Shown here: positions 52,385 through 60,141 of the stretch, piece after piece
How the letters are laid out: each line of letters opens with the position of its first letter
Position numbering within the stretch: the first letter of the stretch is position 1
Assembly (NCBI GenBank): GCA_963735045.1
Contig: CAVTIZ010000002.1
Span: forward strand, 124,001-188,000
DNA: 64,000 bases
Origin: Salsipaludibacter sp963735045
GTDB lineage: Bacteria; Actinomycetota; Nitriliruptoria; Nitriliruptorales; Nitriliruptoraceae
Direction: 5' to 3'
Position numbers and translations under genes: made by a program
Notes under the pieces: generated by a model
The model's input: only the letters and a program-made list of their open reading frames with translations
What the model was told of the DNA's origin: nothing
Databases searched by the model: none

Positions 52385-52902
52385 CGACCGGTGATCCGGG
52401 GCCTGGTGGACCCGCTCCGTGGGCCGATGGCCAGGGCCCCGACCCCCGTCGGGACCCGGGCCCGGGCCCAGCGGGGCGACACGTCGGGGGCTCACACGGG
52501 GTCGCGCGATGGCCCACGAGGTGGGGTGACCACGATGGCCAGGCCCTGGTCATGCTGTCGGCCGGACTGCTCGCGACGGTCGTGGTGGTCGCGGTCGCGG
52601 TCCACGTCGGTGGCCTCGTGCTGGCGCGCACCCGTGCCGCCACGGCCGCCGACCACGCTGCCCTGGCCGCGGCGTCGACGATCGCCCACGGTGGTGACCC
52701 GGTGGCGTCGGCCCGGACCGTCGCCGTGGCCAACGGTGGTCGCGTCGTCGTGTGCGGGTGCGACGACGTGCCGGTGGAGGTCGTCGTCGAGGTGGACGTG
52801 CCGGCCCCGCTGCCGCGTCTGCCGGGGGTCGTGGCGGTGGTGCGGGCCGATGCCCGGGCAGGCCTCGTGGGACGGCCCGCGCGTGTCACTCCGCGATCAT
52901 GA
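52381..52902 (+). CDS. TadE-like protein of the helicase/secretion neighbourhood (TadG-type)
   Basis: 173 residues, starting at a GTG that overlaps the preceding stop. About 50 hydrophilic residues (Pro, Gly and Asp) lead to DGQALVMLSAGLLATVVVVAVAV, a helix whose QA-L entry is usual for TadG-like proteins. VGGLVLARTRAATAADHAALAAA follows, then a domain with VVCGCDD that could form a disulfide. In order and shape this matches the last TadE-like gene of the actinobacterial helicase/secretion neighbourhood. Its last 17 bases overlap the convergent gene at 52886-53359. Confidence 0.78.
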   Translation: MTTGDPGPGGPAPWADGQGPDPRRDPGPGPAGRHVGGSHGVARWPTRWGDHDGQALVMLSAGLLATVVVVAVAVHVGGLVLARTRAATAADHAALAAASTIAHGGDPVASARTVAVANGGRVVVCGCDDVPVEVVVEVDVPAPLPRLPGVVAVVRADARAGLVGRPARVTPRS

Positions 52903-53359
52903 TCGCGTCCGGGTCCACCACCAGGACCACCTCGTCGCCGACGGACAGCCCGGCGACGTGTGGGGCCAGGACCTCGACCACGTCGTCGGGCTGGGCATGG
53001 TCGGGCTTGGTGTCCGGGTGCGGGAAGTACACCATGGCGGGATGCCGGGTCCCCCGTGGCCCGACGAACCCGATGCGCACGAACGAGAAGTCCTCCGGCG
53101 GCTCGACGTCGTGCCACCGCACGTCACGCAGGGTGTGGTCGGGCCGGACCAGTTCCCATCGTCGGGGCGCGATCGAGACGTTGATCGTGCCGGGATGGAA
53201 CATCGACAGGTCCACACCCCGTGCCGCGAACACGGGCAGTTGGAGCCGGATCGTGCCCGTCGGGAAGCGGGGGTCGCCCGCGCGGCCCGACGCCACCCCG
53301 TGGCCCTCCACCACCCGGCCGGGGACGTGTCGTCCGTCGGACTCCGACGCGGTGGTCAT
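52886..53359 (-). CDS. Uncharacterised protein, 157 aa (distant resemblance to CTP-type riboflavin kinase)
   Basis: Soluble beta-rich protein starting at the ATG within the stop of the helicase gene (ATGA), so coupled to it. Segments FPTGTIRLQLPVF, DLSMFHPGTINVSIAPRRW and FVRIGFVGPRGTRHPAMVYFPH give a mixed-barrel impression. The combination of a GTIN-like loop with later strands loosely recalls archaeal CTP-dependent riboflavin kinases, but I cannot call that function. It ends with VLVVDPDAIMIAE. The helicase link may mean it acts in nucleic-acid metabolism, or only that the genes share a transcript. Confidence 0.6.
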   Translation of the reverse strand: MTTASESDGRHVPGRVVEGHGVASGRAGDPRFPTGTIRLQLPVFAARGVDLSMFHPGTINVSIAPRRWELVRPDHTLRDVRWHDVEPPEDFSFVRIGFVGPRGTRHPAMVYFPHPDTKPDHAQPDDVVEVLAPHVAGLSVGDEVVLVVDPDAIMIAE

Positions 53360-55731
53360 GCGCCCACGGCGGCGCCGTCCAGCACCTCGAGCAGGACCTC
53401 CAGGACCGCGACCGCCCCCTGCTTGTCGAGCGGGTCGTTGCCGTTCCCGCACTTCGGCGACTGCACGCATGACGGGCACCCGTCCTCGCAGCGACAGTCC
53501 GCAACCACGTCGCGCGTCGCCAGCATGTGCTCGGCGAAACGGTCGTGCGACCGCTCGGCCAGGCCTGCCCCACCCTGGTGGCCGTCGTAGACGAACACGG
53601 TCGGCAGCCCGGTGTCGGCGTGCCGCGCCGTCGACAGACCACCGATGTCCCAGCGGTCGCACAGCGCGATCAGCGGCAGCATCCCGATGGCGGCGTGCTC
53701 GGCAGCGTGCAGCGATCCGGGCCACCGCCGGACGTCCAGTCCGCCACCGGCGCCACCCAGTGCCTCCTCGGACATCGTCCAGCGCACGGCGACCGTGTCC
53801 AGGTGCAACGGCGGCAGGTCCAGCGGGACGCTGACCAGGACCTCCGACGACCCGATCCGCAGGACGTCGTAGCCCGTGACCGTGTGGGTCACCGCGACGC
53901 GGTCCAGCGACAGCCGCACCGGGCCGAGGTCACGGCCGCGCAGCTCCTCGACGATCTCGACGTCGGTGTCGCGCCGGGCACGCGTGGTCGTGTTGGTCCG
54001 GATCCGCTCGGCGGCGGCGAGTCCCCGGTCCAGGTCCAGGGCCAGGACCTCCCAGGTGACGCCCTGGTGGAGGTAGATCGCCCCCTCGTGGACCGTGTCG
54101 CGGGCCCGGGCCCCGTCGACGGTGCCGATGACCGAGCCGGCGTGCGCATCGACGATCCGGACCTCCCCGGCACCCGTCGACCGGATGTCGACGTCGCCGG
54201 CCGGGCCACGACGGCCCGTCCAGTGGACGCGACCGGAGCGTTGGCGAAGGCGTCCCGCGGCGACCTCGTCGGCCACCACCCCCGGCGCCGTTGGGCCGAA
54301 CCAGCGGGTGAGCTCGCTGGTCTCCAGCGGGGCCTCGTGCGCGGCACAGCGCAGGTGCGGCCCCAGCAGGTAGGGGTTGCCCGGGTCGATGATGGCGTCC
54401 TCCGAGGGGCGTCCCAACAGGTGGTCGGGATGGTGCACCAGGTACTGGTCCAACGGGTCCTCGCCGGCCACCAGCACCCCGACCGCGGCGGAACCGCCAC
54501 GCCCGGCGCGCCCGAAACGCTGCCACATGGACGCGATCGTGCCGGGGAAGCCCGCGAGCACCACCGCGTCCAGCCCGGCGACGTCGATCCCCAGCTCCAG
54601 GGCCGACGTGGCCGCGAGGCCGCGGATCGTCCCGTCCCGCAGGCCGTCCTCCAGCTCCCGCCGTTCCGATGGGAGGTAGCCCGCGCGGTAGGACTTGATC
54701 CCGTCCCGGAGGTCGTCGGCGACACGGTCACGTGCGTTGGACGCGATGACCTCCGCGGCCTTGCGCGAACCGGTGAACACCAGTGTCTGGGTCCCGGCCG
54801 CCACGAACGACCCCAGCAGGTCGCCGACCTCGCCCAGCAGGGAGCGACGCCGGCCCTCCTCGCGGTCGTCGAACGGGGGCTGCCACAGCCCGACGTCCAA
54901 CGGCCCCCGGCCGGACCCGTCGCGCACGACGGCGTCCACGTCCACGCCGGTCAGGGTCGTGGCGTGGTCTGCGGGGTTGCCGATGGTGGCCGAGGCGAGC
55001 ACGAAGACCGGGTCGGCCTCGTAGCGTTCGAGCAGGCGACGAAGGCGACGCAGGATCAACCCGACGTGTGAGCCGAAGACGCCGCGCGCGGTGTGGGCCT
55101 CGTCGACCACCACGTAGCGCAGCCGATGCAGGAAGTCGCCCCAGTGGCGATGACCCGGCAGCAGGGAGTGGTGCAGCAGGTCGGGGTTGGTGAGCACGAG
55201 GTTGGCGCGGCGCCGGATCGCGTCGCGCTCGGGCAGCGGCACGTCGCCGTCGACGACGGCGGCCCGCACCTGGGGCAGCTTGAGTGCCCGCACCTGTCGC
55301 AACTGGTCCCGGGCGAGCGCCTTGGTCGGCGCCAGGTACAGCGCGGTCGCCGTGTCGTCGCCGAGCAGGGTGTCCACCACCGGGACCAGGTAGGCCAGGC
55401 TCTTGCCCGACGCGGTGCCGGTCGCGACGATGGTGTGCCGCCCCGCGCGGACCGAGGCGATCGCGTCGACCTGGTGGGTCCAGGCGTGTTCGATCCCCGC
55501 CAGGCCGAGCCGACCAGCCAGCAGGTCGGCCATCACCGGCAGGTCGCGCGTCTCGGGCTCCCGTGCCGGCAGGTGGGCCACGTGCACCAGCCCCTCGTCC
55601 TCCCCGGGCGGGCCCGCGGCATCGGCCACGTCACCCCCGGACGCACCGTGGGACGCACCGGACGTCGTGGTCGCGGCGACGTCGGCCGCAGCCGATGCCG
55701 CCACGAGCTCGAGGATGTCGCGGGGGTCCAT
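53356..55731 (-). CDS. DEAH-box helicase with DUF1998 (helicase/secretion neighbourhood type)
   Basis: 791-residue superfamily 2 helicase. Motif I is VATGTASGKSLAYLVPV, motif II VVVDEAHTARG, motif III VLASATIGN, and the C-terminal helicase domain has SALELGIDVAGLDAVVLAGFPG and QRFGRAGRGG. The C-terminal DUF1998 domain holds a Cys cluster (CRCEDGCPSC and later SPKCGNGNDPLDK). This type sits beside tad genes in many actinobacteria; the reason is unknown. The ATG at 55731 is followed at once by the family's N-terminal region. It is coupled to the small gene downstream. Confidence 0.9.
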   Translation of the reverse strand: MDPRDILELVAASAAADVAATTTSGASHGASGGDVADAAGPPGEDEGLVHVAHLPAREPETRDLPVMADLLAGRLGLAGIEHAWTHQVDAIASVRAGRHTIVATGTASGKSLAYLVPVVDTLLGDDTATALYLAPTKALARDQLRQVRALKLPQVRAAVVDGDVPLPERDAIRRRANLVLTNPDLLHHSLLPGHRHWGDFLHRLRYVVVDEAHTARGVFGSHVGLILRRLRRLLERYEADPVFVLASATIGNPADHATTLTGVDVDAVVRDGSGRGPLDVGLWQPPFDDREEGRRRSLLGEVGDLLGSFVAAGTQTLVFTGSRKAAEVIASNARDRVADDLRDGIKSYRAGYLPSERRELEDGLRDGTIRGLAATSALELGIDVAGLDAVVLAGFPGTIASMWQRFGRAGRGGSAAVGVLVAGEDPLDQYLVHHPDHLLGRPSEDAIIDPGNPYLLGPHLRCAAHEAPLETSELTRWFGPTAPGVVADEVAAGRLRQRSGRVHWTGRRGPAGDVDIRSTGAGEVRIVDAHAGSVIGTVDGARARDTVHEGAIYLHQGVTWEVLALDLDRGLAAAERIRTNTTTRARRDTDVEIVEELRGRDLGPVRLSLDRVAVTHTVTGYDVLRIGSSEVLVSVPLDLPPLHLDTVAVRWTMSEEALGGAGGGLDVRRWPGSLHAAEHAAIGMLPLIALCDRWDIGGLSTARHADTGLPTVFVYDGHQGGAGLAERSHDRFAEHMLATRDVVADCRCEDGCPSCVQSPKCGNGNDPLDKQGAVAVLEVLLEVLDGAAVGA

Positions 55732-56010
55732 GGGACGCGGCCTGGGTGGTCGGAACAGGGGTCGTGAACCGGGGCGGGGCACGGGACGGGTCCGCGGGGC
55801 CCGGCCACTGCGCCGGTCGGGACCGCCCCTCCGGGACCGAGTGTGCCGAACGCTGCCGCCCGGGGGGGCGCCACTACCCTGCGACGACGACGGCAGCCGT
55901 CTGCCCGGGCGAACGTCACGCCGCGTCGGCTCCCCCGAGCCCGGCTCGCCGCGACCACGCCCCGGCTGCATCGCCGCCGCGTCCCCGCCCGCGAGCCGCA
56001 TGGAGGTCAC

Positions 56011-56628
56011 ATGGAGGTCGACGACCGCACGCTGACCAGCATCGCGGCCTACGACGAGCACGCCCCGGCCTACCAGCAGGCCTTCCGCATGAAGCGCCCC
56101 CGCACGTTCATCCGGCGCTTCGCGGAGTGGGCCGGGCGCGGGACCCTGGTGGCCGACGTCGCCTGCGGCCCGGCGAGCGACACGCGCCTGTTGTCGGATG
56201 CCGGCCTGCACGTGATCGGCATCGACGCGTCGCTCGGCGCGTTGCAGCACGGCCGACTCCTGATGCCCCGCCATGGGTTGGTGCGGGCCTTCATCCACGA
56301 CCTGCCCTTCCCGGTCGACACCTTCGGCGGGATGTGGATGTCCTCGGCCTTCACCCACCTGCCGCGGGCGCAGTGGCCGCAGGTGTTCGGGCACCTCATG
56401 ACACGGATGGACGACGGACCCGTGTACTTTTCCTGCTACCGCGGCACGGCGGACATGGAACCGATCGATGATCCGGTCCTGGGAACCGTGCATCGCAGCC
56501 AGGCAACGGAGGCCGAGGTGCAGTCGCTGCTGGACAATCACGGGTTCGACGACGTCACGGTGGACGTCCTTCCGGACCCCATCGTGGATCGCCGGCGTCC
56601 GTGGGTCGTGGGGATGGGGCGCCGGTGA
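56011..56628 (+). CDS. SAM-dependent methyltransferase, class I, 205 aa
   Basis: Short class I methyltransferase fold: IAAYDEHAPAYQQAF opening, LVADVACGPASDTRLLSDAG as motif I, VIGIDASLGALQHGR as motif II and HDLPFPVDTFGGMWMSSAFTHL as motif III. The methyl acceptor is unknown. The ATG at 56011 follows a GGAGG about 7 bases upstream. It overlaps the next gene as GTGA. The pair is divergent from the helicase gene. Confidence 0.82.
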   Translation: MEVDDRTLTSIAAYDEHAPAYQQAFRMKRPRTFIRRFAEWAGRGTLVADVACGPASDTRLLSDAGLHVIGIDASLGALQHGRLLMPRHGLVRAFIHDLPFPVDTFGGMWMSSAFTHLPRAQWPQVFGHLMTRMDDGPVYFSCYRGTADMEPIDDPVLGTVHRSQATEAEVQSLLDNHGFDDVTVDVLPDPIVDRRRPWVVGMGRR

Positions 56629-57473
56629 TCATCGGGCGTCGCCGCAGTCGCTTCGTCGGCACGATCTGGGCGCTGGTCGGGGCCGCACTCGTGGTGGCCG
56701 CCGTGCTCCTGTGGCTGGACAGTCGCACGGTCTCCTTCGAGGTGCCGGCCGCACTCCTCGCCCTGGGGCTGGCGTGGGCGTGGTGGCGCCAGCAGGCCGT
56801 GCTGGACCGGCATGGCATCACCACGGTGGGGGCCTTCGGCGAGCGGCAGATCCTGTGGGCGTCGGTCCGTCGCATCGAGGTTCGCCGTCGGAGCTGGCTG
56901 CGCGCGAGCATCGCCCTGGAGCCACGCAACGGCGAGGACATGATCCCCGTCCCGGCGTCCGCCGGGCTGCAGACACGCCAGCGCGACCGCCTCCTGGAGT
57001 TCCTCACCGACGTCGCCATGCACCACGGGATCGTCCTGGTCACGGCGTCGGGCGAGACGCTGTCGGACGGCCGCACGCGCATGGAGGAGGTCCGCGACCG
57101 GGTCATGGCCGACGCCGGTGAGCCCGACTTCCGGCTGGCGTGGGACATCGCCTCCGCGGACGCGACCGACCAGCAGGGCGCCGACGCGAGCCGGCCCGAC
57201 GGTCACGCGACCCGCCGACCGACACCGCTTGCCGTGCGTGGCGACGACAACGAGCGGGACGACCCGGACGCGCCCACCGGGACCATCGCATCGTCCGGGT
57301 CCCGCCCCGACCCCCGCATGCCGGCCTGGTTGCTCACCGGCGACGAGGAATCCGACCGCTCGACGGCCGTGACGCCGACGGGTGTCGACGAGCGCGCGGG
57401 CAGCGGTCACGGCCACCAGGCCCGCGAGCAGTCGGGCGACGGCCGCGCCCAGGTCTCACCCGACCCCGCCTGA
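56625..57473 (+). CDS. PH-domain-like (bPH2-type) membrane protein, 282 aa
   Basis: Two helices near the N-terminus (TIWALVGAALVVAAVLLWLD and VPAALLALGLAWAWW) are followed by HGITTVGAFGERQILWASVRRIEV, the usual pattern of bacterial PH-like domains, and a helix (QRDRLLEFLTDVAMHHG). A hydrophilic, low-complexity C-terminal tail of about 110 residues follows. Such proteins are common but their function is mostly unknown. The GTG at 56625 overlaps the previous stop. The tail keeps host codon bias, so it is probably real protein. Confidence 0.7.
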   Translation: MIIGRRRSRFVGTIWALVGAALVVAAVLLWLDSRTVSFEVPAALLALGLAWAWWRQQAVLDRHGITTVGAFGERQILWASVRRIEVRRRSWLRASIALEPRNGEDMIPVPASAGLQTRQRDRLLEFLTDVAMHHGIVLVTASGETLSDGRTRMEEVRDRVMADAGEPDFRLAWDIASADATDQQGADASRPDGHATRRPTPLAVRGDDNERDDPDAPTGTIASSGSRPDPRMPAWLLTGDEESDRSTAVTPTGVDERAGSGHGHQAREQSGDGRAQVSPDPA

Positions 57474-57515
57474 GGCCGCCACCGCGGCGGCTCGCTCCCC
57501 GCGCGCCACGCAGAC

Positions 57516-57552
57516 ACGACGACGGGCCGCCCCTGGGGCGGCCCGTCGTCGT
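57516..57552. terminator. Very strong bidirectional hairpin
   Basis: ACGACGACGGGCCGCCCC (57516-57533) is perfectly complementary to the 18 bases at 57535-57552, with only one base between the arms. It lies between convergent stops at 57473 and 57573. This is the clearest terminator-type structure in the window. Confidence 0.75.
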
Positions 57553-57572
57553 GGCGTCGACCTGTCGAGTGC

Positions 57573-59669
57573 TCAGCCGAGGAAGGCCGGGGCGAACACC
57601 AGCGACACGATGGTCATGACCTTGATGAGGATGTTCATGGCCGGACCGGACGTGTCCTTGAAGGGGTCACCCACGGTGTCGCCGGTCACGGCGGCCTTGT
57701 GGTTGTCCGATCCCTTGCCACCGAAGTTGCCGGCCTCGATGTACTTCTTGGCGTTGTCCCACGCCCCACCCGCGTTGGACATGAAGATGGCCAGCATGAA
57801 CCCGGTCGACAGCGCGCCGGCGAGCAGGCCACCCAGCGCGGCCGGCGAGAAGAACCCCACCGCGAGTGGCAGGATCACGGCCAGCGACCCGGGGATCACC
57901 ATCTCGCGCAACGAGGCCGCGGTGGAGATGTCCACGCAGCGGGCGGAGTCGGGCTTGACGCCCTCCCTGCCCTCGCGCAACCCGGGGATCTCGGCGAACT
58001 GGCGACGAACCTCGACGATCATGGCCTGGGCCGCGCGACCGACGGACTTCATGGTCAGGGCCGCGAAGGCGAAGGTGGCCATCGAGCCCAGGAACAGCCC
58101 CGAGATGACCTCCACGGACGTCAGGTCGATGCTGTCGAGTCCGACCGCGGCGGTGTAGGACCGGAACAGGGCCAGGGCGGTCAGCGCGGCCGACCCGATG
58201 GCGAAGCCCTTGGCGACGGCGGCGGTGGTGTTGCCCAGGGAGTCCAGGCCGTCGGTGACCTCGCGGACCTCCGGCGGCAGGTGGGCCATCTCGGCGATGC
58301 CGCCGGCGTTGTCCGAGATCGGCCCGTAGGCGTCCACGGCCACGACCGCACCGGTCGTGGCGAGCATCCCGATGGCGGCCAGGGCGGCGGCGTACAGCCC
58401 GCCGTTGTCGATGTTGAAGGCCGCTTCGCCCAGTCCGAAGGACGCCGCCAGTGCACTGACGATGAGCACCACGGAGGCGACCGTGGACAGCATCCCGTCG
58501 GCGATGCCGGCGATGATGACCGTGGCCGGTCCGGTCTCGGACTGCTGTGCGAGCTTCTTGACCGGGGGGTAGTGGTCCGAGGTGTAGTACTCGGAGACGA
58601 ACCCGATCGCGTAGCCGGCGGCCAGCCCGATGGCGATGACCAGGCCCAACAGCAGGCCGTTGTCGACCTCGTCGACGTCGGCGAACACCCACCAGCCCGC
58701 GGCCAGCGACACGACGCCGGTCAGGACCATGGCCAGGTTCGTGCCGAAGTGCAACTGGGCGGACAGGGAACGCCCGGGGCGCCCACGCACCAGCAGGGCG
58801 CCGATGATCGAGGCGAACATCCCGATGGCGGCGATGAGCAACGGGAACAGGAACGTGGCCTGCAGCAGCGACCCGTCGGTGATCTCGGTGATCGGGCCCG
58901 AGATGCCGCTGGCGAACCCGCCGAACAGCAGGGCCGCGAGCACGATCGGGGCCACGATGGAACCGGCGTAGGACTCGAACAGGTCGGCGCCCATGCCCGC
59001 GACGTCGCCGACGTTGTCACCGACGTTGTCGGCGATGGTGGCCGGGTTGCGGGGGTCGTCCTCGGGGATGCCGGCCTCGACCTTGCCGACCAGGTCGGCG
59101 CCGACGTCGGCGGCCTTGGTGAAGATGCCACCGCCGATGCGGGCGAACAGGGCGATCGACGAACCACCGAGGCCGAAGGTCGCCACGACGGAGAAGGCGT
59201 TGTCCACGCCCAACAGGTCGACGAAGATGATGTAGGCCAGCGAGATGCCCAGCAGGCCCATCCCGGCGACCGTGAAGCCCATCACGGCCCCGCCCTTGAA
59301 CGCCAGCGGCAGGGCCTTCTCGGCGCCCTCCCGGGCGGCGTTGGCCGTGCGGACGTTGGCGGCCGTGGCGATCTGCATGCCGACGACGCCGGCGATGGCC
59401 GAGAACACCGCGCCCATCACGTAGGCGACGGCACCCCAGGCGCCGTAGTCCAGCACGAAGAAGATGAGCACCGCCATGACGGCCACGAACACCGCCACCC
59501 ACTGGTACTCGCGACGCAGGAACGCCTGGGCGCCTTCGCGGATGGCGGCGGCCAACTCCTTCATGGCCTCGGTGCCCTCGTCGGCACGGTTGACGATGAC
59601 GCTGAAGTACCAGGCCAGGCCGAGGCCGCACAGGGCGGCGACGGCGGCCAGGTAGGGAATGAAGCCCAT
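57573..59669 (-). CDS. hppA: Membrane-bound pyrophosphatase, K+-dependent type
   Basis: Ion-pumping pyrophosphatase of 698 residues with about 16 helices. The catalytic core shows AGIPEDDPRNPATIADNVGDNVGDVAG and the later DNAGGIAEMAHLPPEVREVTDGLDSLGNTTAA. The GNTTAAVAKG stretch has Ala where K+-independent pumps have Lys (GNTTKA), which indicates the K+-dependent class. These pump H+, Na+ or both; the ion cannot be read from this position alone. The C-terminal DNAKKYIEAGN and KDTSGPAMNILIK motifs are complete. The ATG at 59669 opens the first helix. It is divergent from topA. Confidence 0.95.
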   Translation of the reverse strand: MGFIPYLAAVAALCGLGLAWYFSVIVNRADEGTEAMKELAAAIREGAQAFLRREYQWVAVFVAVMAVLIFFVLDYGAWGAVAYVMGAVFSAIAGVVGMQIATAANVRTANAAREGAEKALPLAFKGGAVMGFTVAGMGLLGISLAYIIFVDLLGVDNAFSVVATFGLGGSSIALFARIGGGIFTKAADVGADLVGKVEAGIPEDDPRNPATIADNVGDNVGDVAGMGADLFESYAGSIVAPIVLAALLFGGFASGISGPITEITDGSLLQATFLFPLLIAAIGMFASIIGALLVRGRPGRSLSAQLHFGTNLAMVLTGVVSLAAGWWVFADVDEVDNGLLLGLVIAIGLAAGYAIGFVSEYYTSDHYPPVKKLAQQSETGPATVIIAGIADGMLSTVASVVLIVSALAASFGLGEAAFNIDNGGLYAAALAAIGMLATTGAVVAVDAYGPISDNAGGIAEMAHLPPEVREVTDGLDSLGNTTAAVAKGFAIGSAALTALALFRSYTAAVGLDSIDLTSVEVISGLFLGSMATFAFAALTMKSVGRAAQAMIVEVRRQFAEIPGLREGREGVKPDSARCVDISTAASLREMVIPGSLAVILPLAVGFFSPAALGGLLAGALSTGFMLAIFMSNAGGAWDNAKKYIEAGNFGGKGSDNHKAAVTGDTVGDPFKDTSGPAMNILIKVMTIVSLVFAPAFLG

Positions 59670-60141
59670 GGGTGATGCTCCCGGAGGTCGTGTGGTCGGT
59701 CGGGTCGTGCCCCCGGTGGGTGCTCGGACCCCGTGTGGGGTGGCCGTCGTGGCGCGCAGGGACGCGGCGACACCACGGGATGGCATCGGTCCGTCGGGGT
59801 GCCCCTTCGGACAGTGGTTCACGACGTCCGGAGCGGGGCGTGGAGGCGCACACGAGTGCCGGCCGAGCGACCGGCGAGCGTGGCGCAGAGACTATCGGAC
59901 TGGGAAACGGCCCACAGTCGTCACCGGGGGAGGTGCTGGCGGCTCGTGGCGGGGAGCCAATGTGCGCTGGGCGCTCATTGCGTCCGGTGGGGTGGCCCCC
60001 TAGGGGGCCGTGTCCATGGCGACCACCGAATCCGCAGGCGGGGCGGGTCCCGGCTTGACGGGGCGGGGCCGGTGGCCCACCTTTGCGGCTGTCGGGGGTC
60101 ATCTGTGCACCCCGAGCCCTCCCCACGCAAGGACCAGCACC
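59670..60141. promoter_or_regulatory. Divergent region between hppA and topA
   Basis: A 472-base gap that should hold both promoters. A perfect 16-base palindrome, GGCCCCCTAGGGGGCC, lies at 59994-60009, about 130 bases before the topA start. A less GC-rich pocket near 59880-59990 may be promoter. No small gene is convincing. The topA GTG has AAGGA about 8 bases upstream. Confidence 0.45.
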
